Assembly (NCBI GenBank): GCA_035295125.1
Contig: DATGJP010000088.1
Span: 124,001-188,000 of the forward strand
Direction of reading: 5' to 3'
DNA from: JAICMB01 sp035295125
GTDB taxonomy: Bacteria > Acidobacteriota > Terriglobia > Bryobacterales > Bryobacteraceae
Length of the DNA stretch: 64,000 nucleotides
This document shows positions 44,029-51,996 of this stretch, piece after piece (position 1 is the first letter of the stretch; every line of letters begins with the position of its first letter). The notes under the pieces were generated by a model that saw nothing but the letters and a program-made list of their open reading frames with translations, was not told the DNA's origin and made no database searches. The translations under genes and the position numbers were made by a program.

Positions 44029-45141
44029 TCATCGTTCGACACTATACGCCCGGGCGGCCCGCGGCCGGACCTGCTTGCGAACATTAAACGCCACGGTGAT
44101 GAATACCCACGAAGCGATCGCGGCAATGAAACCCGCCCCGACGACATTCAGCGGAGTATTCGGGAAACTTGGACGCTGCGGCACAATCCCCGGGTCGATC
44201 ACCCGCAACCGCTCCGTCCGCATTCCCGCGGATGCGCGAGTCTCGGTCACCCGGTTTTCCACCGTCTTGTATGTGCCCCGCGCCAGGCCCAACTCGTTGC
44301 CTAACCGATCGAGCCTTGCATGCCATTCCGCGATCGTCGTCTCCTTGGTTGCGATCTCCCGATCCAGGTCCGCAGCCTGCTTCTCCAAGGTCGCGCCGCG
44401 AGCCCTTGCCGATTCGAGATCGATCCGGAGCCGGGCAGCTTCCGGCGCCGCCGCGTCCTTCTGCTGCGCGGTGTAATCGGCTACGTCCACATTTGCCGCC
44501 AACAGATCCTTGCGCACCCGCGCCCGCAGTTCCACCATGTTATCCACCTCGGCCCTCACCGTATCGAGCGGCGACCGCAGACTTTCCTGGTTCAGCGCCT
44601 CCTCCGCCTTCTTCACACGCAGCGCAGCTTCCTCCAAATCGCGTTGCGCGTTGTCAATGAGGTCCTGGTCCGATTGCCGGCTCTGATCTCGATTCATCTT
44701 CACCGTATGTTCCGCGATGTACTGCCCCAGAGCCTGCGCCTTCACGGCGTCCGGAAGCGTGACGGCGATCTCGATGAGTCGCGTGTCTCGCGGTTTTACA
44801 ACCGTGAGAACCCGGCGTTTCAATCCCGATACGGTTGCGGTGGGAAACTCGTCGCGCAAGTGAAAATGATCGAGCGCCTGCTGGAACAGGGTATCGCTCG
44901 AGGCGAACTGCTCGTACGTTTTGAGCGACTCCAGGTAGATTGGGCTTACAGCGGTGGACGCCCGCGGGTCGTTGCCCGCCGGAGCATCTATAAGGATACT
45001 GGCGGTGGCAGTGTATCGCTTCGGCAAGAGCAAACTGACCACCAGCACGATCACCATCGCGGCGGCGCAAGACATTGCTGCGAAGCGGACATGACGGCCG
45101 AGATAAGCCAGGTATTCCTGAAGATCGAACTGCTCAGACAT
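44029..45141 (-). CDS. Wzz/GumC-type chain-length determinant protein
   Basis: A 370-residue inner-membrane protein with two end spans (AAMSCAAAMVIVLVVSLLLP and NVVGAGFIAAIASWVFITVA) and a large periplasmic coiled-coil core (residues about 140-310). PSFPNTPLN before the second span is the conserved proline-rich motif. It lacks the C-terminal tyrosine kinase domain of Wzc, so a separate kinase, if any, is not in the window. It sets polysaccharide length together with the polymerase. Confidence 0.85.
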   Translation of the reverse strand: MSEQFDLQEYLAYLGRHVRFAAMSCAAAMVIVLVVSLLLPKRYTATASILIDAPAGNDPRASTAVSPIYLESLKTYEQFASSDTLFQQALDHFHLRDEFPTATVSGLKRRVLTVVKPRDTRLIEIAVTLPDAVKAQALGQYIAEHTVKMNRDQSRQSDQDLIDNAQRDLEEAALRVKKAEEALNQESLRSPLDTVRAEVDNMVELRARVRKDLLAANVDVADYTAQQKDAAAPEAARLRIDLESARARGATLEKQAADLDREIATKETTIAEWHARLDRLGNELGLARGTYKTVENRVTETRASAGMRTERLRVIDPGIVPQRPSFPNTPLNVVGAGFIAAIASWVFITVAFNVRKQVRPRAARAYSVER

Positions 45142-45275
45142 CGTTTTCCGCGCGGTTTCCTATTGTTAATACAGCCGGGGGGCCGATTCGGTCTCCCGGC
45201 TGAGAACATTCGCGAACTCGGCTGGCATCTTTGATAGAGATGACGAGCCAGGCGAGTTCGCCTTTTAAAGCGTAA

Positions 45276-45926
45276 ATGTCGGCAACCTGTCTTGCTCCGG
45301 TCCGCCAAAGCCAGATTCGAGAGTCGCTTGGCATTCAGATTGCAGAACGACTCGCCGCGGCAGTGATACTACTGGCTATATCCCCAGCGCTTACGTTCAT
45401 CGCTGTCGTCACCTGGCTCCTGTCCGGCCGCTCTCCGCTCGTGGCGCATCTTCGTGTTGGCCACCGCGGTCGACCGCTCTGGGTCTTTAAGTATCGCACC
45501 ATGTGGGATCGTCCGGCGCGAAACTGGGGTTTCCGGTGGGTCGAATATCTGCCCGCGAATGGCAGTGTGGCGAAGTCGGTGGACGATCCGCGTGTGACGA
45601 GCCGGTTCGCTCGCTTCTGCCGGCGGCATTCGCTGGACGAGCTTCCCCAGTTGCTCCATGTCGCCCGTGGGGAAATGTCGTTTGTAGGACCGCGCCCCAT
45701 CACATCCTCCGAAATCGACGAATACTACCGTGACCATGCCGCCGAAGTTCTGAGTGCCCGGCCTGGGCTGACAGGCCTTTGGCAGATTCGGGGGCGGAAT
45801 CGGCTAACCTATCGCCAGCGCCTGCGTTTGGACTTGTTTCTCGTTCGCCGCGGTTGTGCCTCGCTCTATTTCCGGGTGTTGCTGGCGACCCTTCCCAGGG
45901 TTCTGACTGGCAAAGACGCCTGGTAG
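45276..45926 (+). CDS. Bacterial sugar transferase (priming phosphoglycosyltransferase)
   Basis: A 216-residue protein of the WcaJ/WbaP catalytic-domain type. It has a single N-terminal membrane segment (AAAVILLAISPALTFIAVV), then HLRVGHRGRPLWVFKYRTM, the LDELPQLLHVARGEMSFVGP active-site region with the DE pair, and GLTGLWQIRGRN. It transfers a sugar-1-phosphate to undecaprenyl phosphate, the first step of repeat-unit synthesis. It is the right edge of the exopolysaccharide locus and is divergent from the chain-length gene. Confidence 0.9.
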   Translation: MSATCLAPVRQSQIRESLGIQIAERLAAAVILLAISPALTFIAVVTWLLSGRSPLVAHLRVGHRGRPLWVFKYRTMWDRPARNWGFRWVEYLPANGSVAKSVDDPRVTSRFARFCRRHSLDELPQLLHVARGEMSFVGPRPITSSEIDEYYRDHAAEVLSARPGLTGLWQIRGRNRLTYRQRLRLDLFLVRRGCASLYFRVLLATLPRVLTGKDAW

Positions 45927-45941
45927 GCGTGAGGCTGTGAT

Positions 45942-45977
45942 GCAGGCTGTCAGCCTGCGGCGGGTTATTAACCCGCC
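45942..45977 (+). repeat. Tandem mini-hairpin array
   Basis: GCAGGCT/AGCCTGC (loop GTC) is directly followed by GGCGGGTT/AACCCGCC (loop ATT). It sits just after the priming transferase and might also act as a terminator, though there is no T-tract. Confidence 0.7.
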
Positions 45978-46020
45978 CTCCCGTCCCTCTGAACAAGCGC
46001 CGATCAATGCTCCGGGAAAA

Positions 46021-46037
46021 TGTGGCACGATGCCACA
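46021..46037 (+). promoter_or_regulatory. Perfect palindrome, candidate enhancer site for the sigma54 activator
   Basis: TGTGGCA-CGA-TGCCACA is a perfect 7+7 inverted repeat about 180 bp upstream of the predicted start site at the -24/-12 promoter. That is a usual distance for NtrC-type activators. The rest of the 45927-46234 gap shows no gene. Confidence 0.55.
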
Positions 46038-46183
46038 TGCTATTGCGAAACCCTACAACCCACTAGCTGCTTGAAACCACCGGACTTGTAGATTCCCTCC
46101 GCAATGTCCGTTGCAAATCTCAACATGTGGTTTGCGGGACCTTCTCTAACTAACTCATAAAACATGACTTAAATCCGCCCGTC

Positions 46184-46200
46184 CTGGCATTACGCCTGCC
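46184..46200 (+). promoter_or_regulatory. Probable sigma54 (-24/-12) promoter
   Basis: CTGGCATTACGCCTGCC has GG (46186-46187) and GC (46198-46199) at the required 10-nt interval, plus TGGCA. It departs from the consensus at several flanking positions. The expected start site is near 46211, just before the AGGAGG ribosome site. Confidence 0.6.
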
Positions 46201-46234
46201 TTTACATAAGTGACGGCAAAAGGAGGCCGTGAGT

Positions 46235-46894
46235 ATGACAGTACTTCTGGTTTTGGTCATGTTCCTGATTTTCGTAGTGGCAGACTACATCGTGTCGCGA
46301 GGCAAAGCTCCAAAGCTTGCACTCGCACCAGCGTTGAAAGAATCAACACCTACGATCCTCGACGGGTTCAAAGTCACTGAAAACGTCCGTTACCACCCCG
46401 GCCATGCCTGGTGTCAACGCGAGCGTAAACACCTGGCCCGCGTTGGTGTGGATGAGTTCGCAGCAGCCTTGGTTGGACCTGTGGAAAAAATCGACCTTCC
46501 CAAGACCGGCCAATGGATCCGGCAGGGGCAAAAGGCTTGGGCCTTCTCGCGCAATGGTGAAAAAGTCGACATGGTCTCGCCGATCGAAGGCGAAGTCATC
46601 GAAATCAACCCCGACGTCATAAAGGACCCGACGCTCCTCCGCAAGGATCCTTATGGCACCGGCTGGCTCATGATGGTCCACGTCCCCGACGAAGAGAACA
46701 CCGGCCGTAACCTGTTGCCTGCAGGGTTAGTTAAGAGCTGGCTGCGCAGCGCGGTCGAGAAACTTTATGCCGCCCAGCCGCAACTTGCTGGAGCAACTGC
46801 TGCTGACGGTGGGCTCCCGGTCGACGACGTCACCGCGGGCCTGAGCGGCCAATCCTGGCGCGAACTGGCTTCTGATTTCTTCCTGACCCGGTAG
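46235..46894 (+). CDS. Membrane-anchored GcvH-like protein lacking the aligned lipoyl lysine
   Basis: The ATG at 46235 lies 8 nt after AGGAGG, better than the GTG at 46229. The 219-residue product has an N-terminal membrane span (VLLVLVMFLIFVVADYIV) followed by SRGK, which places the rest in the cytoplasm. Residues about 45-150 align with glycine-cleavage H protein (VRYHPGHAW, VGPVEKIDLP, MVSPIEGEVIEIN, DPYGTGWLM). In a hand alignment with E. coli GcvH the lipoyl lysine falls on Gly108; the nearest lysine is Lys110. No glycine-cleavage genes are nearby. It is the first gene of the redox module. Confidence 0.78.
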   Translation: MTVLLVLVMFLIFVVADYIVSRGKAPKLALAPALKESTPTILDGFKVTENVRYHPGHAWCQRERKHLARVGVDEFAAALVGPVEKIDLPKTGQWIRQGQKAWAFSRNGEKVDMVSPIEGEVIEINPDVIKDPTLLRKDPYGTGWLMMVHVPDEENTGRNLLPAGLVKSWLRSAVEKLYAAQPQLAGATAADGGLPVDDVTAGLSGQSWRELASDFFLTR

Positions 46895-46945
46895 TGGCCT
46901 GATGGAGGGCCAATTGCACTCAATGATGCTTACACGGAGCTTCGT

Positions 46946-47719
46946 ATGACCAAAGCGGTACTGTACGACAGCACCATGTGCGTAGGATGCCGAGCTTGCG
47001 AGCAAGCCTGCGCCGCGCGATGGAATCTTCCTTACAACGATTCCATTGCCGCCGAAGAAAGGCTCTCGGCACATAAGCTGACAACGATTAAGACGTTCCC
47101 CGATAAAACCAACGGAGACAAGTACAGCAGGCGGCTCTGCATGAATTGTGCCGAGCCGACCTGCGTTTCTGTTTGCCCCGTGGGAGCGTTTACCAAAACG
47201 GCGCTCGGTCCGGTGATCTACGACCAGACCAAGTGCATGGGATGCCGTTATTGCGTCCAGGCGTGCCCCTTTGGGGTGCCCAGTTACGAGTGGAACAACC
47301 GTTTGCCGCGCGTCCGGAAATGCGACGAATGCTATGACCGGCAAATGGCCGGTAAGCCGACCGCCTGCACCGAAGCGTGTCCCACCAACGCGACCATCTG
47401 CGGCGATCGCGATGCCCTCGTCGCGGAAGCCAAAAAACGGATCGCCGATAAGCCAAGCCAATACTATCCTCATATCTACGGACTGACCGAGGCGGGAGGC
47501 ACTTCTGTGCTCATGCTCGCCGCTGTTCCGTTCAACCAGCTTGGCCTCAAGACGGACCTGCCCGAGGAAGGTCTGCCCGAACTCACCTGGCACGCTCTCT
47601 CGCACGTCCCCGACGTTGTAACGATCGGCTCGGTTCTGTTGGGCGGAATCTTCTGGATCACTCACCGCAGGGCAGAAGTGGCCGCCGCCGAAAAACCCGA
47701 AAAGGAGACGCGCTCATGA
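46946..47719 (+). CDS. Four-cluster ferredoxin subunit (HybA/NrfC/PsrB-like)
   Basis: A 257-residue electron-transfer protein with sixteen cysteines in four groups: CVGCRACEQAC, CMNCAEPTCVSVC, CMGCRYCVQAC and CDECYDRQ...CTEAC, enough for four [4Fe-4S] clusters. A single span near the C-terminus (VTIGSVLLGGIFWI) anchors it. No Tat or Sec signal is present, so the clusters probably face the cytoplasm, unlike HybA or NrfC, which are exported. It overlaps the NrfD gene as ATGA. It should relay electrons between a cytoplasmic donor and the NrfD quinone site. Confidence 0.88.
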   Translation: MTKAVLYDSTMCVGCRACEQACAARWNLPYNDSIAAEERLSAHKLTTIKTFPDKTNGDKYSRRLCMNCAEPTCVSVCPVGAFTKTALGPVIYDQTKCMGCRYCVQACPFGVPSYEWNNRLPRVRKCDECYDRQMAGKPTACTEACPTNATICGDRDALVAEAKKRIADKPSQYYPHIYGLTEAGGTSVLMLAAVPFNQLGLKTDLPEEGLPELTWHALSHVPDVVTIGSVLLGGIFWITHRRAEVAAAEKPEKETRS

Positions 47720-48840
47720 AACGACTCACCATCCCCTACTACTTCTGGCGCGCCGTCTTCGTTGTCATCATGATCGCGGGTATGGTCGCCACCTGGCTGC
47801 GAATTTCACGCGGGCTCGGCGGTTCGACGAACCTGACGGATCAGTTTCCCTGGGGCATTTGGATCGGCTTCGATATTCTCTGCGGAGTCGGCCTGGCCGC
47901 CGGCGGCTTCACGCTCGCCGCCACGGTCCACATCTTTAACATCGAGCGTTATAAGCCGATTGTGCGGCCCGCGATTTTAACTGCATTCCTCGGTTATCTT
48001 CTCGTCGTGTTTGCGTTGATGTACGATCTCGGGCGTCCGGACCGGATCTGGCATCCGCTCATCATGTGGAATCCCCATTCCGTGATGTTTGAAGTCGGCT
48101 GGTGCGTCACCTTGTACACCACCGTCCTGGCCCTGGAGTTCGTGCCGGTGGTGCTTGAGCGCTTCCAATGGAAACGCACCCTGCGCTGGCTCCGCATGGT
48201 CTCGCTGCCGATCATTATCGCGGGCGTCATCCTTTCCACCCTGCATCAGTCTTCTTTAGGCAGCCTGTACCTGATCGTGCCGAATAAACTGTACCCGCTC
48301 TGGTATTCCCCCATGCTGCCCGTTTTCTTCTTTGTGTCGGCAGTGTCGGTGGGCCTGGCCATGACGATCTTCGAATCGTGGCATAGCAGCCGGGCGTTTG
48401 GCGAGGCGCTGGAATGGCCGCTCGTGCAGGGTTTAAGCCGCGCGCTAGCCGTCGTTCTGTCGGTCTTCCTGGCCATGCGCGTTCTCGACCTGCTGCATCG
48501 CGATGCGGTCAGCTACCTGTGGATCCCGCGCTCTGAAACCTATCTGTTCTGGCTTGAAACGCTGCTCTTCGTCATTCCCATGGTGCTGCTGTTCCGGGGA
48601 CGCCTGGGCCCGCATGGTCTCTACGCCTGCGCCCTGATGGTAATCTTCGGATTCATCACCAACCGGTTGAACGTGAGCATCACCGGCATGGAGGCGTCCG
48701 CCGGCGTTGTTTACATCCCGAGATGGAGTGAAATCGCTGTAACACTCGCCATCATCGCGCTTGGCTTTGCGCTGTTCCGCTTCGCGGCCTACGAATTCCC
48801 CATATTCAACGGCCGCGGATTGAAACATCATGCCGCCTAG
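47716..48840 (+). CDS. NrfD/HybB-type quinone-interacting membrane subunit
   Basis: A 374-residue polytopic protein with about nine to ten spans. It has the N-terminal LGGSTNLTDQFPWGIWIGFD, the FDILCGVGLAAGGF and the HQSSLGSLYLIVPNKLYPLW region seen in HybB/NrfD quinone subunits. AAGGAG precedes the ATG. It would exchange electrons with quinone on behalf of the ferredoxin subunit. No molybdopterin, hydrogenase or heterodisulfide-reductase subunit is encoded beside it. Confidence 0.88.
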   Translation: MKRLTIPYYFWRAVFVVIMIAGMVATWLRISRGLGGSTNLTDQFPWGIWIGFDILCGVGLAAGGFTLAATVHIFNIERYKPIVRPAILTAFLGYLLVVFALMYDLGRPDRIWHPLIMWNPHSVMFEVGWCVTLYTTVLALEFVPVVLERFQWKRTLRWLRMVSLPIIIAGVILSTLHQSSLGSLYLIVPNKLYPLWYSPMLPVFFFVSAVSVGLAMTIFESWHSSRAFGEALEWPLVQGLSRALAVVLSVFLAMRVLDLLHRDAVSYLWIPRSETYLFWLETLLFVIPMVLLFRGRLGPHGLYACALMVIFGFITNRLNVSITGMEASAGVVYIPRWSEIAVTLAIIALGFALFRFAAYEFPIFNGRGLKHHAA

Positions 48841-48844
48841 AGTC

Positions 48845-48965
48845 GGTATTACACAGCCTCGGGTTCTTTGCGCGCCGCTAAGATGTGAAGGATACGGAAG
48901 GGTGGAGCAGGCATTCCGCCTGCCTTTGGACCTCACCAGGGACGCGCAGGCGAAACCGCCTGCGC
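48845..48965 (+). repeat. Repeat cluster: families D and A, and an AAAC palindrome
   Basis: 48845-48869 is family D copy 2. 48896-48937 is family A copy 2 (40 of 42 identical to the reverse complement of 5984-6025). 48944-48965 is GCGCAGGCG/CGCCTGCGC with an AAAC loop. The 48841-49028 gap holds no gene. Confidence 0.8.
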
Positions 48966-49028
48966 CACCTTTTCAACCCTGCCAGTATTCTTTGGCTGCT
49001 GTTACGCTGACCTGCCGATCGGGCCATT

Positions 49029-50651
49029 ATGCGCGTTAGCCTTGCGGTTAAACTCGCGTGGTGCATCGTGCTGGGAGCCGCCGCCATTTTCGTTGGCTTC
49101 GGCTATCTCAACCTGCGGCTCCAGCGCAAGCATCTCGAGGAAACGGTGCTCGAAAGCGCCGACCGCATCACCGACCTGATCCAGCGCAGCACACGTTACG
49201 AGATGCTGCAGAACGATCGCGCCGCGCTGTATCAATCGCTGCGCGACATCGGAAGCCAGCAAGGCATCCAAAGGGTGCGCATCTTCAATAAAGAAGGCCG
49301 CATCACCTACTCCACGGATGCCAAGGAGAACGGTTCCGTCGTGGACAAGCAGGCGGAAGCCTGTTATGGCTGCCACCAGCGCAACGAACCCCTCACACGC
49401 CTCGACCGCAAGGATCGGGCGCGTATCTTCACCGTGGCTAACGGCGAACGGCTATTGGGGGTCGTGCGCCCCATAGAAAACGAGCCGGCCTGCTGGAATG
49501 CCGAGTGTCACGCGCACAAACAGGGGCAGACCGTGCTCGGTGTTATCGACACGCACCTTTCGCTGGCGCGCGTGGATGCCCGCTCCGCCCAGCATCGCCA
49601 GCAGATTGTCGGCGCCACCCTGTTGGCCCTCACGCTGGTTTGCGCCATCACCATGCTCTTTGTCTGGGCCATGATCTACCGCCCGGCCCGCGAACTCCTC
49701 GGCGGAACCCGGCGTGTCTCGAAAGGGGACCTGCAGCACCGCCTGAAGGTGCGGTCGGGCGACGAACTGGGCGAACTTGCCGCCTCCTTTAACAAGATGA
49801 CGGCAGACCTCGAAAAGGCCAACGCCGAGAATATTGCGTGGACCCAGACACTCGAACAGCGGGCCGAGCAGAAAGCCAAGGAGTTGGAACGCGCCCGCCA
49901 GTTCATGGTCGGCACCGAAAAAATGGCTTCGCTCGGAAAGCTGGCCGCCACCGTGGCGCACGAAGTGAACAATCCGCTGATGGGCATACTGACCTATGCG
50001 CGGCTCACACGAAAAGCCATCGAGAAAGCCGATCCGCCTCCGGCCAGCAAGGAGCGCATGGTGGAGCAGCTTCAGACCATCGAGCATGAAAGCCGCCGCT
50101 GCGGCGACCTGATGCGCAACCTGCTGATGTTCGCCCGACAGTCTCCGCGCACCTTGCAGCCCAACGATTTGAATGCCCTGGTGGGGCGCGCTGTCACGCT
50201 GATTCGGCATCAGCTCGAACTGAGCAGTATCGAGCTGGAGCAGCACCTCGCCGAAAGCCTCCCGCCGGTCGAATGCGACGCAGGCCAGATACAGCAGATC
50301 GTGCTCGGGCTATTCGTAAACGCGGTGGACGCCATGGGGAAGAACGGGCGCCTCGAGGTTACGACCACTGCCGACCCGTCCGGTGACACCGTTGTCATCC
50401 GCGTCCGCGACAACGGCCCCGGGATTCCGCCCGATGTCCTGCCGCACATCTTCGAGCCGTTCTTCACTACCAAGACCGACGAGCAGCGGACCGGGCTGGG
50501 GCTTGCGGTGGCTGAGAGCATTGTCGAACAGCACGGAGGAACCATCGTCGCCGGCGAGGCGCAAGGTGGAGGCGCGGAGTTCACCATCACGCTTCCCGTT
50601 CACTCGCCGGGTGTAGCACCACAACGAAGGATTGCAGGAGTTGCCGCATGA
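49029..50651 (+). CDS. Sensor histidine kinase with a periplasmic heme-c domain
   Basis: A 540-residue kinase. Span 1 is at about residues 8-28 and span 2 at about 194-216. The periplasmic part between them carries two heme-attachment motifs: CYGCH (residues 112-116) and CWNAECH (155-161, a CX4CH form). HAMP follows the second span, then a coiled coil, HisKA with VAHEVNNPLMG (phospho-His 311) and an HATPase domain with FVNAVDAMG and VRDNGPGIP. It should sense periplasmic redox state, ligand or heme-linked electron flow and phosphorylate the regulator encoded 4 bases overlapping downstream. The nearby redox module is its likely target. Confidence 0.9.
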   Translation: MRVSLAVKLAWCIVLGAAAIFVGFGYLNLRLQRKHLEETVLESADRITDLIQRSTRYEMLQNDRAALYQSLRDIGSQQGIQRVRIFNKEGRITYSTDAKENGSVVDKQAEACYGCHQRNEPLTRLDRKDRARIFTVANGERLLGVVRPIENEPACWNAECHAHKQGQTVLGVIDTHLSLARVDARSAQHRQQIVGATLLALTLVCAITMLFVWAMIYRPARELLGGTRRVSKGDLQHRLKVRSGDELGELAASFNKMTADLEKANAENIAWTQTLEQRAEQKAKELERARQFMVGTEKMASLGKLAATVAHEVNNPLMGILTYARLTRKAIEKADPPPASKERMVEQLQTIEHESRRCGDLMRNLLMFARQSPRTLQPNDLNALVGRAVTLIRHQLELSSIELEQHLAESLPPVECDAGQIQQIVLGLFVNAVDAMGKNGRLEVTTTADPSGDTVVIRVRDNGPGIPPDVLPHIFEPFFTTKTDEQRTGLGLAVAESIVEQHGGTIVAGEAQGGGAEFTITLPVHSPGVAPQRRIAGVAA

Positions 50652-51982
50652 AGGGCAAGATACTCATCGTCGATGACGAACTTGTGGTTCGGGACTCTCT
50701 CGATCGTCTGTTCGAGGATGAAGGTTACGAAACGCGCGCCGCCGCGAGCGCCAAAGAAGCTCTCGAACATTACAACCCCGGAGACTACGATCTGGCGCTG
50801 CTCGATATCCGCATGCCCGGCGTCGACGGTATGGAGTTGCAGGCCCGTCTTCACGAGCTCGATCCCGACCTGATGATCGTGATCATGACAGGCTACGCTT
50901 CGGTGGATACCGCGGTTCAGGCACTTAAGAACGGCGCCTACGACTATGTCGTCAAACCCATTGATCCCGACGAGCTGCTGCACCTGATTTCCAAGGCGCT
51001 GGAGCATCGCGTTACACGACGCGAGGTGGCGCGCCTGCGTGAGAACATGCAGGAGATCTTTCCAAAAACGGAGCTGATCGGCCGCAGCCCGGAGATGAAA
51101 CGCGTTACCGAGCTGATCGACATGGTGGCTTCGAGCGACACCACGGTCCTCATCACGGGTGAAAGCGGTACCGGCAAGGAAGTGGTGGCGCGCGCCATCC
51201 ATGCCAGCAGCCCGCGCCGCAACATGCCGATGGTGACGATCCACTGCGGCGCGCTTACCGAAAGCCTACTCGAAAGCGAGCTCTTCGGCCATGAGAAGGG
51301 TGCATTCACGGGCGCCCAGTTCCGTCGCAAAGGGAAGTTTGAGGTCGCCGACGGCGGCACCGTGTTCCTCGACGAGATCAGCGACATCAGCCTCAAAACG
51401 CAAACCGATCTGCTGCGCGTGCTGCAGGAAAAGGAGATCGTGCGGATCGGCGGAACACAGCCGATTAAAGTGGACTTTCGCTGCATCGCCGCCACCAACA
51501 AGAGCCTGGAAAAGCTGGTGAAGGCGGGTACGTTCCGGCCGGACCTGTACTATCGACTCCACGTGTTTTCGATCGACCTGCCCCCGCTGCGCGAACGTCG
51601 CGAAGACATCCCGCTGCTGGTCGACTTCTTCCTGCGTAAATTCTGCGAGTCGACTAATCGCCCGATTCCCCATCTCTCGCAGAGCGCCATGGAGCTGCTG
51701 ATGTCGCATGAGTGGCCGGGCAACGTGCGCGAGTTGGAGAACGCGGTGGAACGCGCGCTTGTCATCGGGCGAAACTCCGAAATAGGACCGTCCCATTTCG
51801 CTCTCGGCATACAGGCGCAGCAGGACGGATCGGGACGCAGTTTGGACGAAGTGGAGCGCGCTCACATTGAGCGGACGATACGGGAATGTGGTGGAAACCT
51901 TTCGCAAGCCGCGCGCGTGCTCGGAATCGATCGCACGACTCTGTACCACAAGCTGAGGCGCTACAAAACCGCGGAAGCGTAG
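50648..51982 (+). CDS. NtrC-family sigma54-dependent response regulator
   Basis: A 444-residue activator. Receiver domain residues 1-120 with phospho-acceptor Asp53 (LLDIRMPG) and Lys103 (VVKP). The AAA+ domain has Walker A GESGTGKE (171-178), GAFTGA (218-223, sigma54 contact) and FLDEISDI (Walker B). The C-terminal Fis-type helix-turn-helix includes NLSQAARVLGIDRTTLYHKL. The start overlaps the kinase stop as ATGA, so the pair is co-translated. It is expected to bind the upstream palindrome and open the -24/-12 promoter of the redox module. Confidence 0.93.
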   Translation: MKGKILIVDDELVVRDSLDRLFEDEGYETRAAASAKEALEHYNPGDYDLALLDIRMPGVDGMELQARLHELDPDLMIVIMTGYASVDTAVQALKNGAYDYVVKPIDPDELLHLISKALEHRVTRREVARLRENMQEIFPKTELIGRSPEMKRVTELIDMVASSDTTVLITGESGTGKEVVARAIHASSPRRNMPMVTIHCGALTESLLESELFGHEKGAFTGAQFRRKGKFEVADGGTVFLDEISDISLKTQTDLLRVLQEKEIVRIGGTQPIKVDFRCIAATNKSLEKLVKAGTFRPDLYYRLHVFSIDLPPLRERREDIPLLVDFFLRKFCESTNRPIPHLSQSAMELLMSHEWPGNVRELENAVERALVIGRNSEIGPSHFALGIQAQQDGSGRSLDEVERAHIERTIRECGGNLSQAARVLGIDRTTLYHKLRRYKTAEA

Positions 51983-51996
51983 GCAAGCCGATTCGA

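Noticed and set aside
43961..45977. CRISPR-like array from repeated short palindromes
   Set aside because: The units differ in sequence, have no regular spacers and no cas gene is in the window.
46229..46231. GTG start for the GcvH-like gene
   Set aside because: It is only 2 nt from AGGAGG, too close; the ATG at 46235 has normal spacing.
46235..46894. Glycine cleavage H protein proper
   Set aside because: It has a membrane anchor, no aligned lipoyl lysine and no gcvT or gcvP genes nearby.
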